From Archangium violaceum (GTDB taxonomy: Bacteria > Myxococcota > Myxococcia > Myxococcales > Myxococcaceae), in the NCBI RefSeq assembly GCF_016887565.1, contig NZ_CP069396.1, positions 1,019,001-1,083,000 of the forward strand: a stretch of DNA of 64,000 bases. Direction: 5' to 3'. The notes below the pieces were generated by a model. The model had not been told where the DNA came from. It did not search any database and worked only from the letters and a program-made list of their open reading frames with translations. Below, one piece after another: positions 27,580 through 36,183 of the stretch (positions within the stretch are counted from its first letter, which is position 1; each line of letters begins with the position of its first letter). Made by a program: the position numbers and the translations under genes.

Positions 27580-29024
27580 CAGCGCAGCTCCTCATGGGCT
27601 TCCAACCGGATGCGTTCCTCGCGGGCCACCGCCGCGAGCCGGCCAGCGCGCTCGCCCTCGGAGAGGGGAACGGGCGCGTCGGGGGGGAGGGTGGCGCACA
27701 GCATCTCGGCGGTACCGAAGGAGCGCAGGGCTCCCCGGGTGTCTCCCTGGCGCCGGAGGATGTGGCCCAGCATGAGGTGGGCCACGGCCAGGGAGGGCTC
27801 GAGGTAGAGGGCCTGGCGCGCGGCGCGCTCGGCCTCCTCCAGGCGGCCGAGGCCCAGCAGCAGCAGGGCCTCCAGATAGCGCAGCTCCGCGGCGAGCGGG
27901 TGGCGCGCGATGGCCTCGGCACAGGCGCGCACGGCGGCCCGCGCGTCGAGGTTGGCCAGGGCCCGCACCGCCACCGCCGCGGCGCCCGGGTCCTCCTGGA
28001 GCGCTCCGGCCCGCCGTGCCGCCTCGTGCCAGTCTCCGAGGTCGAGGGCCCGCCGTGCTCCCTCCAGGCCCTCGGGGGTGGCGGGCCCGGGTGGAGGCGG
28101 GAGCGGAGGCGGGGCCGCGACCACCACGGGGGGCGGCGGGGGCGTCACGGGCAGGGGAGGAGGGGTCGGGGGCCAGCGCAGGGGACTGCTGGCGACGGGC
28201 CGGTGGTAGACGATTCCCCAGTCGGTGAGGAGCGTCTCGAAGGGCGCGAAGGCGCCGAGGGCCGGGTCCGAGGGGCCGGCGATGAGGAAGCCGCCCTCCG
28301 CGAGCGCGTCATGGAGCCGCCGGGCCACCGCCGCGATGGTGGCGCGGTTGAAGTAGATGAGGACGTTGCGGCAGAAGATGATGTCCAGTCGCCAGATGCC
28401 GCTGGTGGGGGAGGGCCAGGTGTCCTCGGCGAGGTTGAGGTAGCTGAACTGGACGCGGTCGCGCACCTCGGGGGCGAGGGTGTAGCGCCTGCCCTCGGAG
28501 TGGAGGAAGGGTCGCATGCGGCCCGCCTCGGGGCCTCGCAGGGACCACTCGCCATAGCTGGCCACGTGGGCGCGGGAGAGGGCCGCGCGCGACACGTCCG
28601 TGCCCCGCACCTCCATCCGGTCGCCGTAGCCCTCCTCCAGGAGGAGCACCGCCAGCGAGTAGGGCTCCTCGCCGGAGGCGCAGCCGGCGCTCCACGCGCG
28701 CACCACGTGCCCGGGTCTCCGGTGCCGGGCGAGCTCCGGCAGCACCTGGTGGCGCACGAATTGAAAATGCTCCGGGTTGCGGAAGAAGTACGTCTCGCCG
28801 ATGGTGAGCTCCACCAGCAGGTCATCCAGGGCGGAAGGGTCCGCCGCGAGCCGCTCGAGGTAGGAGGAGAAGTCCTCGGACAGGCCAGCGCGGACCATGG
28901 CGCGGTCGATGCCCTCCATGGCGGCCGGCGGGCAGCTGGGGGGCAACAGGCCGGCGCGCGCGGCGACGAGGTCGAGCACCGCGACGTAGCCGGGATGGCG
29001 CCAGGTCCGAGGGGCGTCACTCAC
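27579..29024 (-). CDS. CheR methyltransferase with C-terminal TPR repeats (WspC type)
   Basis: 481 aa. The CheR domain (residues 1-265) shows LTIGETYFFRNPEHF, RAWSAGCASGEEPYSLAV and IIFCRNVLIYFNR. A Pro-rich hinge (PPPLPVTPPPPPVVV) is followed by TPR-like helices to the end (EGARRALDLGDWHEAARR; GRLEEAERAARQALYLEP). CheR-TPR fusions methylate MCPs in alternative-function systems such as WspC. The TPR part mediates docking. It is the second gene of the operon and overlaps its neighbours by 4 nt upstream and 1 nt downstream. Confidence 0.94.
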   Translation of the reverse strand: MSDAPRTWRHPGYVAVLDLVAARAGLLPPSCPPAAMEGIDRAMVRAGLSEDFSSYLERLAADPSALDDLLVELTIGETYFFRNPEHFQFVRHQVLPELARHRRPGHVVRAWSAGCASGEEPYSLAVLLLEEGYGDRMEVRGTDVSRAALSRAHVASYGEWSLRGPEAGRMRPFLHSEGRRYTLAPEVRDRVQFSYLNLAEDTWPSPTSGIWRLDIIFCRNVLIYFNRATIAAVARRLHDALAEGGFLIAGPSDPALGAFAPFETLLTDWGIVYHRPVASSPLRWPPTPPPLPVTPPPPPVVVAAPPPLPPPPGPATPEGLEGARRALDLGDWHEAARRAGALQEDPGAAAVAVRALANLDARAAVRACAEAIARHPLAAELRYLEALLLLGLGRLEEAERAARQALYLEPSLAVAHLMLGHILRRQGDTRGALRSFGTAEMLCATLPPDAPVPLSEGERAGRLAAVAREERIRLEAHEELR

Positions 29025-29497
29025 CGGGGGGCTCCCTCTCTCTCGAGTGCCTCCTCCAACTCGAGCGCCTCCGCCTCGGAGAGGAAGGTCCGCAGGTCGT
29101 GCACGAGGACGAGTCCGTCGGTCAGCTTGAGGGCACCGGCCACGTAGCCCACTCCGGGCAGGGCCCGGGGCGTGTCGTCGAAGAGCGCGGGCTCCAGCTC
29201 CAGCAGGCCCTCGGCGCGGTCCACGCGCAGGGCGACGCGGCGGGACCCGGCCTGGGCCACCACGAGGTGGTCCGAGCTGGAGAGCGGCCGGGCGGGCAGG
29301 CGGAAGCGCCGTCGCATGTCCAGCACGGGGAGCAGCTCTCCGCGCAGGTTGAGCAGCCCTTCCACCACGGCCGGCGCGCGGGGCAGTGGGGTGAGGCGCA
29401 CGGCGCGGACCAGCTCGCGCACGTCCCCGGTGGGCAGCGCGTAGCGTTGCCCCTCCAAAGTGAAGAGAAGGACCTCGCGGGGCGGCGGAGTCGGCAT
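29021..29497 (-). CDS. CheW coupling protein, first gene of the Wsp-like operon
   Basis: 158 aa from ATG 29497. CheW blocks are VLLFTLEGQRYALPTGDVREL, VVEGLLNLRGELLPVLDM (with an intact NLRG turn) and GLVLVHDLRTFLS. As the operon has two CheWs, one probably couples the MCP to CheA and the other has a specialised place, as with WspB and WspD. The stop overlaps the next start (ATGA at 29021-29024). The 148-bp gap upstream separates it from the divergent carotenoid desaturase gene and must contain the operon promoter. No clear promoter motif is visible. Confidence 0.92.
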   Translation of the reverse strand: MPTPPPREVLLFTLEGQRYALPTGDVRELVRAVRLTPLPRAPAVVEGLLNLRGELLPVLDMRRRFRLPARPLSSSDHLVVAQAGSRRVALRVDRAEGLLELEPALFDDTPRALPGVGYVAGALKLTDGLVLVHDLRTFLSEAEALELEEALEREGAPR

Positions 29498-29645
29498 GGG
29501 TCTCCCAATCCTGTGCAGTCTAGGCACGGGCCGCCCGCCCTGGTCGCTCGCGTGAGGGGCGACGGGGAGACCTGACCGGTGTTGGACTTCCCGTGGCTCC
29601 GGCGAGGCGCAACCCCGGGAGGCTCCGGGCATCGAAGGGCCCGCC

Positions 29646-31220
29646 ATGGTACGTCACGTCATCGTCGTGGGAGCGGGACCCGGGGGCCTGTCGGCGGCCA
29701 TCAACCTCGCGGGGTTGGGCCTGAAGGTCACGGTGGTGGAGAAGGACGCGGTGCCCGGGGGACGGATGAAGGGGCTCACCCTGGGGGAGCGGGGCGAGTA
29801 CGCCGTCGACACGGGGCCCTCCATCCTCCAACTTCCCGGGGTGCTGGAGCGCATCTTCGAGCGCTCGGGCAAGAAGATCTCCGACTATGTGAAGCTGGTG
29901 CCGCTGGACACCAACACCCGGGTGCACTTCTGGGATGGCACGTACCTGGACACCACGCGGGACGCGGCGCGCATGGAGCGCGAGGTGGCGAAGTTCGGCC
30001 CGGACAAGGCGCCCGCGCTGCGCCGCTGGCTGGAGGAGGGCCGGGAGAAGTACCCGCTCGCCTACGAGAAGTTCATGGCGACGCACGCCGACAGCCTCGC
30101 CTATTACGCGCCCTGGCGGCTGCTCTCCACCCTGCGCTTCAAGCCCTGGCAGACGCTCTACAAGCACCTGGACGGGTTCTTCCACGACGACCGCATCACC
30201 TACGCGCTGGCCTACCCGTCGAAGTACCTGGGGCTGCACCCCACCACGTGCTCCTCCGTCTTCGGGGTGATTCCCTACCTGGAGCTGGCCTTCGGGGTCT
30301 GGCACGTGGAGGGCGGCTTCCGGGCGCTGGCGCGGGGGATGATGAAGTGCGCCGAGGACCTGGGCGCCACCTTCCGCATGGGCACGCCGGTGGAGCGGGT
30401 GCTGGTGGAGTACGGCCGGGCGGCGGGCGTGGTGCTGAAGGGCGGCGAGCGCCTGGAGGCGGACGCGGTGGTGGTGAACGCGGACCTGCCCTACGCGGCC
30501 CAGAAGCTCGTCCCCTCCGAGGCGCGCGCCGGCACCCGGCTGACGGACGCCGCGCTGGAGCGGGCGAAGTACTCGTGCAGCACCTTCATGGCCTACTACG
30601 GGCTGGACCGGGTCTATGAGGACCTCCCCCACCACCTCATCTATCTGTCCGAGAGCGCGCGGCGCACGGACAGGGCCGCCCTGGAGGACCGGGAGGTGGA
30701 CGTGGAGGACCCGCCCTTCTACGTCTGCAACCCGGGCGTGACGGACCGGAGCGGGGCGCCCGAGGGCCACTCCACCCTGTATGTGCTGGTACCCACGCCC
30801 AACACCTCCCGGCAGGTGGACTGGGCGGCGACGGAGCGCACCCTGCGTGAGCGGATTCCGTCCATGCTGGAGAAGGTGGGTATGAAGGGGGTGCGCGAGC
30901 ACATCCGGGCCGAGCGCTACTTCACCGCGGAGACGTGGCGGGACGACTTCAACGTCTTCCGGGGGGCCGTCTTCAACCTGTCGCACACCTGGCTGCAGCT
31001 GGGTCCCCTGCGCCCCCACGTGAAGAGCCCCAGTGTGGAGGGGCTGTACTGGGTGGGAGGTGGGACACACCCGGGCAGCGGGCTGCTCACCATCATGGAG
31101 AGCGCCAACATCGCGGCGGACTACCTGTCGAGGGAGGCGGGGAGGGGTCCCCTGGCGGACTGGCCCTATGTGCCTCCGCTCGGAGGGGGGGCGGGCGAGC
31201 CCCCCGCACGTGTTGGCTGA
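29646..31220 (+). CDS. crtI: Phytoene desaturase (CrtI) family oxidoreductase
   Basis: 524 aa. It begins with an FAD-binding Rossmann motif (HVIVVGAGPGGLSAAINLAG) and the CrtI dinucleotide-binding extension (VVEKDAVPGGRM). The C-terminal family signature is GLYWVGGGTHPGSGLLTIM, ending in an FAD contact helix (ESANIAADYLS). CrtI enzymes introduce double bonds into phytoene at the membrane. Other CrtI-like members desaturate or isomerise later carotenoids. No other carotenoid gene is near, as expected for myxobacteria with dispersed crt genes. The exact substrate is open. Confidence 0.88.
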   Translation: MVRHVIVVGAGPGGLSAAINLAGLGLKVTVVEKDAVPGGRMKGLTLGERGEYAVDTGPSILQLPGVLERIFERSGKKISDYVKLVPLDTNTRVHFWDGTYLDTTRDAARMEREVAKFGPDKAPALRRWLEEGREKYPLAYEKFMATHADSLAYYAPWRLLSTLRFKPWQTLYKHLDGFFHDDRITYALAYPSKYLGLHPTTCSSVFGVIPYLELAFGVWHVEGGFRALARGMMKCAEDLGATFRMGTPVERVLVEYGRAAGVVLKGGERLEADAVVVNADLPYAAQKLVPSEARAGTRLTDAALERAKYSCSTFMAYYGLDRVYEDLPHHLIYLSESARRTDRAALEDREVDVEDPPFYVCNPGVTDRSGAPEGHSTLYVLVPTPNTSRQVDWAATERTLRERIPSMLEKVGMKGVREHIRAERYFTAETWRDDFNVFRGAVFNLSHTWLQLGPLRPHVKSPSVEGLYWVGGGTHPGSGLLTIMESANIAADYLSREAGRGPLADWPYVPPLGGGAGEPPARVG

Positions 31221-31270
31221 GGTTGCGCGGAATACGTGGTAGGACAAGGAGCCTTTCGACTCTCGAACGA

Positions 31271-32662
31271 ATGAACGAAGCGCTCCAAGTCCTCCTGTCC
31301 GATGGTGTGATTGACGAAGTGGTGGGCCGCCTCAAGAGTGGCAAGGAGGCGGACGTGTACCTCGTGCGCCACGGCGGGGAGATCGTCGCGGCGAAGATCT
31401 ACAAGGAGCGCGAGCACCGCAACTTCCGCAACAACTCGGGTTACCGGGAGGGCCGGCAGGTGCGCAACAGCCGCACCGCGCGAGCCATCGCCAAGGGCAG
31501 CCGCTTCGGCGTGCAGGCCGCCGAGGACGCCTGGAAGACGGCGGAGTCGGACGCCCTGACGAAGCTGTACGCGGCCGGGGTGTGCGTGCCCAAGCCGGTG
31601 ATGTTCTACGAGGGCGTGCTGCTGATGGAGCTGGTGCTGGACCTCGAGGGGCACCCGGCGCCGCGCCTGGAGGAGGCCGCGCTCACGTCCGAGGAGGCGT
31701 CGGCGCTGTACTTCGACCTGCGCAACCAGGCCATCCGGATGCTGTGCTGCGACCTCATCCACGGGGACCTGTCGGCGTTCAACATCCTGCTGGGCAACCG
31801 CGGGGCCACCATCATCGACTTCCCGCAGGTGGTGGACGCGGCGGCCAACAGCCAGGCCGAGTTCTTCTTCAAGCGCGACGTGGAGAACCTGCGCCGCTAC
31901 TTCGAGGCGGCGGATCCGTCCCTGCGGGCGCGCTCGGGTGACGCGCAGGAAATCTGGCGGGCGTACGTGAAGCGCGAGCTGACGCCGGACTTCGTGCCCA
32001 CGGGCCGGTTCCAGGGTCCGGACTCGCGCGAGCGCCGCTTCTCCGGTGGCCCGCGAGGCCGCTTCGACGGCAACACGGGCAATGCCCAGGGCGAGCGTTT
32101 CTCGCAGGGCGGGCGTCCCCCGCGCGACGGGCGTCCCCAGGGAGACCGTCCCCAGGGAGACCGTCCCCAGGGCGAGCGCTTCCAGCAGGGCGGACGTCCC
32201 CCGCGCGATGGGCGTCCCCAGGGAGACCGTCCCCAGGGCGAGCGCTTCCAGCAGGGGGAGCGTCCTCCCCGGAGCAACGGAGAAGGGCCGCGCCAGTGGT
32301 CGGAGCAGGGCCCCCGGTCCGCGGAGCAGCAGGGTCCTCGGGACATGCGTCCCCGGGGAGACCGTCCTCCACGCGGTGACCGTCCTCCGGGCGAGCGCTT
32401 CCCTCGGGGAGACCGTCCGCCACGGGGCGATCGTCCGCCTCGAGGTAACGGAGAAGGCCAGTCCAGGTGGGGAGAGCAGGGCGCGAGGCCCTCGGGTCAG
32501 CAGGGTCCGCGGGAGCCGCGGCCACAGGGGCGTCCTCCGGAGCGGAGGCGCGAGGGGCCCGAGCGTGGGCCACGACAGGCTCGGGACGGTGGCGGTCCGG
32601 TGGTGACGTACAAGGCGCCAGCCACTTCCGCCTCCCCGCCCAAGTCGGAAGACGAGTCCTAG
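31271..32662 (+). CDS. RIO-type protein kinase with Arg/Gly/Pro-rich repeat tail
   Basis: 463 aa. The kinase domain is residues 1-245: RLKSGKEADVYLVRHGG (ATP loop), the Lys in VAAKIYKEREHRNF, catalytic loop LIHGDLSAFNILL and metal-binding IIDFPQVVD, all RIO hallmarks. Residues about 246-450 are low complexity with repeated RPPRDGRPQGDRP and RPPRGDRP units (disordered, strongly basic, RG-rich), then a short acidic end. RIO kinases of archaea and eukaryotes act in small-subunit ribosome maturation, and bacterial members are little studied. An RG-rich tail suggests RNA binding. The last 4 nt overlap the convergent small gene. Confidence 0.9.
   Translation: MNEALQVLLSDGVIDEVVGRLKSGKEADVYLVRHGGEIVAAKIYKEREHRNFRNNSGYREGRQVRNSRTARAIAKGSRFGVQAAEDAWKTAESDALTKLYAAGVCVPKPVMFYEGVLLMELVLDLEGHPAPRLEEAALTSEEASALYFDLRNQAIRMLCCDLIHGDLSAFNILLGNRGATIIDFPQVVDAAANSQAEFFFKRDVENLRRYFEAADPSLRARSGDAQEIWRAYVKRELTPDFVPTGRFQGPDSRERRFSGGPRGRFDGNTGNAQGERFSQGGRPPRDGRPQGDRPQGDRPQGERFQQGGRPPRDGRPQGDRPQGERFQQGERPPRSNGEGPRQWSEQGPRSAEQQGPRDMRPRGDRPPRGDRPPGERFPRGDRPPRGDRPPRGNGEGQSRWGEQGARPSGQQGPREPRPQGRPPERRREGPERGPRQARDGGGPVVTYKAPATSASPPKSEDES
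32095..32450 (+). repeat. Imperfect tandem repeats encoding the RIO kinase tail
   Basis: Short units built on CGTCCCCAGGGAGACCGT and CGCGGTGACCGTCC recur several times. A longer block (32129-32190) is largely repeated at 32209-32263. Units are multiples of 3, so expansion keeps frame. The region is likely to vary in length between strains. Confidence 0.75.
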
Positions 32663-32826
32663 CGGTAGCGGTCCGAGGGCTCCGGTTGGCAGGCCACCTC
32701 GAGGAAGGTGGTGCTACGTCCGCGGACCAGGGCCCAGAGACAGCGCAGGAGACAGGTGGCTCCGAACTCCCGGTAGATGAGACCGAGGTTCTCGATCACC
32801 TCACGTCCAGTGATGACTCCGCGCAT
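32659..32826 (-). CDS. Small conserved protein (55 aa)
   Basis: The frame from ATG 32826 gives MRGVITGREVIENLGLIYRE and continues with FGATCLLRCLWALVRGRSTT, ending FLEVACQPEPSDRYR. An amphipathic/hydrophobic centre carries two Cys. GGGGGG lies at normal ribosome-site distance. I recall similar short myxobacterial proteins (REFG..CLLRCLWAL..GRSTTFLEVAC) but no function. The stop overlaps the convergent RIO kinase stop by 4 nt. The longer open frame upstream of 32826 is not supported. Confidence 0.65.
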   Translation of the reverse strand: MRGVITGREVIENLGLIYREFGATCLLRCLWALVRGRSTTFLEVACQPEPSDRYR

Positions 32827-33197
32827 GGCGCACCCCCCTGAGGAGCATCGCCTCCCCTCCTGACGTGCCAGCGAGGCGGAGGATGCTCGCAGGGGCCCTC
32901 TGCAAAGGCCTTGCCGAGCCGTTCCTGACAGAAATACAGGGTCTGTCTGCCATTGGACTCGCCAAGCGGCCCGTCTTCCGTCTGGCGATGCACGCCCACC
33001 TGTGCCCAGGTTGGTCCCCCTGGCCTGAACCCTGGAGTTCCTACAGGCCCCTTGTGGAAAGGTCGACGGGGGAGCGGCTTCTTCTACATTCGTGGTGCCG
33101 TCCTGGCGGGACAGCCGCCTCATCGGCCGCCCCGACAGGGGCCGGGCGTGCGTGCGGCAAATGCCCGGCCGCCGCTTCCACTGCCTGGAGCCTCGTC
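32827..33197. other. Divergent intergenic region, 371 bp
   Basis: It lies between the 55-aa gene (-) and the exported protein gene (+). No supported gene. A 6-bp inverted repeat GACAGA (32927-32932) / TCTGTC (32942-32947) with a 9-bp spacer is the only structure noted. Promoters for both flanking genes should lie here. Confidence 0.4.
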
Positions 33198-34331
33198 ATG
33201 TCCCTGCTTCGATGCCCCCTCGATTGTGCCCGGCTGATGGCGGTCACCACGGCCCTCGCACTCACACCGGCGTATGCGTTGAAGGACGAGGTCGTCATCC
33301 GCTCTCCGGAGCCCGGGGAGGTCCGCACGGTGGTGACCGGCCAGGGCGAGGCCGCCAGTGTCGCCTTCCCGGACGGCCCGGCCAGCATGACGCCGCTCTG
33401 GCTCGTCGGGATGGTGGACCTGCGGTGGACCTGCGCGGACAGCAAGGCCGTGAGCCTGGAGGTCAAGACGGGCAAGGGGCCGGACGCGAAGCCCCAGAGC
33501 TTCGAGCTGCTGCGCAAGCACAACCTCCAGGGCGGCTCGACGCGGACGGTGCTGTACCTGTGGGAGGCCTCCGCGGTGAAGGCCGCCTGCGCGAAGGACG
33601 GCGAGGCCCGCGTGGACTCCGTTCCGGTGAGCCTGACCCTCCGCTGCAAGAGCGGCCGGGTCCTCGAGCACACGCAGGTCATCCCCCTTCAGGCCGAGTG
33701 CCGGCCCTCCACGCCCTCGCAAGAGGCGGTCACGGGCCTCACCGGCTCCGAGATGGAGCGCAACCGGGGGGTCTATCAACTGATGCTGTCCAAGTTCTCC
33801 CGCCAGGAGCCGGATCCCTCCCCGGACGAGCTGCGCCTGGGCGGGAAGAGCACGCTGGAGTTCTCCCGTGTGCGGCCAGGGGGCTTTGTTCCAGAGGTCC
33901 AGAGCCTGCGCGTGGTCCGGCTCGACGAGAAGGGCCAGGTCGCCGAGCGTTTCCCGCCCGTCCGCCTGTCTGGCAGTGGAGACGACGCGGAGTTCGTGCC
34001 GCGGCTCACCTTCACGCCGAAGGCCGCGGGGCCGGTCCGCTTCGCGTTGGAGGCCGGGTACGCGGATGGCTCGTGGCTGCTCTCCCGGCCGGCCGAGGTC
34101 CAGGTGCTGACACCCGCTCAGGTCGCCGCCAAGGCGGCGAAGGAGGTGTCCGGCACCCGGCGCATGGCGTTCTTCAAGGAGCTGGAGGCCCAGATGGGCC
34201 AGCTGAAGTGTGGCCCGGAGCTGGTGGAGTGGCTCGAGAAGCAGCCTGTCATCGAGGACGCGGGCTTCACGGAGGGGAACGTCTGGTACACCTTCACCGA
34301 CGAGGTGACCGGGGTGGCGCACTGCCACTGA
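33198..34331 (+). CDS. Exported protein of unknown function
   Basis: 377 aa with a probable signal peptide (CARLMAVTTALALTPAYAL, cleavage near residue 28). The mature protein is beta-rich in its first two thirds (VDLRWTCADSKAVSLEVK; LEFSRVRPGGFVPEVQSLRVV), with four or more Cys that may form disulphides, and has a helical C-terminus (RRMAFFKELEAQMGQLKC). I recognise no family. Layout resembles a periplasmic Ig-like repeat protein. It is followed 21 bp later by the convergent P450 gene. Confidence 0.6.
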   Translation: MSLLRCPLDCARLMAVTTALALTPAYALKDEVVIRSPEPGEVRTVVTGQGEAASVAFPDGPASMTPLWLVGMVDLRWTCADSKAVSLEVKTGKGPDAKPQSFELLRKHNLQGGSTRTVLYLWEASAVKAACAKDGEARVDSVPVSLTLRCKSGRVLEHTQVIPLQAECRPSTPSQEAVTGLTGSEMERNRGVYQLMLSKFSRQEPDPSPDELRLGGKSTLEFSRVRPGGFVPEVQSLRVVRLDEKGQVAERFPPVRLSGSGDDAEFVPRLTFTPKAAGPVRFALEAGYADGSWLLSRPAEVQVLTPAQVAAKAAKEVSGTRRMAFFKELEAQMGQLKCGPELVEWLEKQPVIEDAGFTEGNVWYTFTDEVTGVAHCH

Positions 34332-34352
34332 ACGCCGGACGGGCCCGCCGGC

Positions 34353-35729
34353 TCAGCGCGCGGTGATCATCACGGGGAGCTCGCCGGAGGGCCGCAGGGT
34401 GATGAGCGGCTCGGGCGTGGGCGTGTAGCCGGCCACCATCCTCGGACGGTGGCGCTGCGCGAGTGTCGCGAGGATGAGCGTGCCCTCCATCTGCGCGAAG
34501 CTGTTGCCGATGCACTGACGCGGACCGCCGAGGAACGGGAAGTAGGCGTACCTCGGCCTCGCGGCGACCTGCTCGGGCGAGAAGCGGTCCGGCTCGAAGC
34601 GCTCGGGGTCCGGCCAGAACTCGGGCAGGCGGTGGGTGAGGTAGGGGCTGATGTCGACGGTCGACCCGCCGAGCAGCTGATAGCCGCAGACCGTGTCGTC
34701 CTCCACCACCTTGCGGCTCAGGATGTAGACGGGAGGGTAGAGGCGCATCGTCTCGTCCAGCACCCGGCGCGTGTACACGAGCTTCGGGACATCGTCCGCC
34801 GTGGGCAGGCGGCCGCCGAGCACGGAGTCCAGCTCCGCGTGGAGCTTGCGCTCCGCGTCCGGGTTGCGCTCGAGCAGCATCCAGGCCCACGAGAGCGCGG
34901 TCGCGGTGGTCTCATGGCCGGCGAGCATCATCGTCAGCACCTCACTCTGAAGGTGCGCGTCATCCATCTGCTCGCCCGTCTCCTCGTCCTTGGCGAGCAT
35001 GAACATGGAGAGCAGGTCTCCGTGGTCCTCCATGCGCTCGCGGCGCTGGGCGATGACGCGGGTCACCACGTCCCTCAGGGAGCGGTTCGCCTGGCGGTAG
35101 GCCCGGTCATAGGCGGTGGGCAGGATGGGAGGGATGAAGCGCAGGGCGCGGAAGCGCTCGGCGGTCTGTTCGCTGATGACGTTGAAGGACGCCGCCACGG
35201 CCTGGGTCTCCGCGCGCACGTCGGTTCCGAGCAGCGCCTCGCCGACGATGCGCAGGGTGAGCGCCATCATGTCGCGCCCCGCGTGGCGTGGCTCTCCGGC
35301 GCGCTGGGACTCGGCCCAATGCTCCGACAGCTCCGCCGTCGCCTTCACCATGTGGTCCGCCATGGCGGAGATGCGCGCCCGGTGGAAGGCCGGCTGCGCG
35401 AGCCTGCGCTGCTTGAGCCACGTCTCGCCGCCGCTCGTGAGCAGGCCATCGCCGATGATGCGGCGGAGCATGGAATAGCTGATGTGCTCCTTGGTGTAGT
35501 TCTTCACGTTGTCCTGCAGCACGTGCTTGAGCCCATCCGGGTGCGTCACGAGGTAGGCGCGCCAGGGGCAGCGGTACTGGGCCACGTACCCGTGCTCCGC
35601 CACTGTCCGCGTGAACCAGCCCAGGACGTCCTTGCGGGCCTCGAGCATGACTCCGAAGATGGGATGCCCTCGAGGGCCGGTGGGGATGCGGGGCGCGGCG
35701 GACGGCGCGACTGCGGGCGTGGCGGTCAT
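34353..35729 (-). CDS. Cytochrome P450
   Basis: 458 aa from ATG 35729. I-helix oxygen-binding motif AGHETTA, K-helix ExxR in DETMRLYPP, PERF motif (PERFEPDRFSPE) and heme ligand Cys in FPFLGGPRQCIG are all present. The length and the LAGHETTATALSWAWMLL sequence place it nearer eukaryote-like/CYP102-CYP4-type bacterial P450s than soluble secondary-metabolite ones. It is soluble (no N-terminal anchor) and needs separate ferredoxin and reductase partners, which are not encoded nearby. Substrate unknown. It is divergent from the DUF3565 gene across 61 bp. Confidence 0.93.
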   Translation of the reverse strand: MTATPAVAPSAAPRIPTGPRGHPIFGVMLEARKDVLGWFTRTVAEHGYVAQYRCPWRAYLVTHPDGLKHVLQDNVKNYTKEHISYSMLRRIIGDGLLTSGGETWLKQRRLAQPAFHRARISAMADHMVKATAELSEHWAESQRAGEPRHAGRDMMALTLRIVGEALLGTDVRAETQAVAASFNVISEQTAERFRALRFIPPILPTAYDRAYRQANRSLRDVVTRVIAQRRERMEDHGDLLSMFMLAKDEETGEQMDDAHLQSEVLTMMLAGHETTATALSWAWMLLERNPDAERKLHAELDSVLGGRLPTADDVPKLVYTRRVLDETMRLYPPVYILSRKVVEDDTVCGYQLLGGSTVDISPYLTHRLPEFWPDPERFEPDRFSPEQVAARPRYAYFPFLGGPRQCIGNSFAQMEGTLILATLAQRHRPRMVAGYTPTPEPLITLRPSGELPVMITAR

Positions 35730-35790
35730 GAGCGGACTCCGGTTTCGGGTGATGGTGCCGGTGCCATACGCTGGAATGCAAGGGGACCCG

Positions 35791-36165
35791 ATGAAGCAGA
35801 AGATCTCTGGATTCCATCTCGATGGTGAAGCGCACTGGGTCGCGGAGCTCGAGTGTGGCCACCAGCAGCACATGCGCCATACGCCGCCGTGGATGGATCG
35901 CCCCTGGGTCCTCACGGAAGAGGGGCGGCGCAGCCGGCTGGGGGTGGAGCTCGAGTGCAAACGCTGCGACGAGGTGGGCCACGCGGTGGCCGAGGCCGTG
36001 CGCGAGGTGTTGGAGTCAGCGGCCCGGCAGGCCTATGAGGAGGGAGGCTTGAGCGGCCTGTGCGCCGAGGGGCGCTGGGACCTCGCGCTGGACGCGATCC
36101 ACACGACCGGGCTCACATCGGCGATCCAGCGTGCCCTCTCCCAGGGTCGTTCCTCCCCGGATTGA
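35791..36165 (+). CDS. DUF3565-type domain protein
   Basis: 124 aa from ATG 35791 (AGGGGA before it). Residues 1-60 match the short DUF3565 pattern: ISGFHLDGEAHWVAELECGH, then HMRHTPPWMDRPWVLTEEGR and a closing LECKRCDE. The Cys/His residues (CGHxxHxRH...CKRC) suggest a small zinc-binding fold. The C-terminal 60 residues are helical and probably specific to this group. Function unknown. It precedes a membrane-protein operon by 18 bp. Confidence 0.75.
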   Translation: MKQKISGFHLDGEAHWVAELECGHQQHMRHTPPWMDRPWVLTEEGRRSRLGVELECKRCDEVGHAVAEAVREVLESAARQAYEEGGLSGLCAEGRWDLALDAIHTTGLTSAIQRALSQGRSSPD

Positions 36166-36183
36166 AACGACTGGAGGCCGTCC

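Noticed and set aside
32865-33197. An N-terminal extension of the exported protein gene, open in frame from 32865
   Set aside because: The extension has no recognisable features and precedes a normal signal peptide beginning at 33198.
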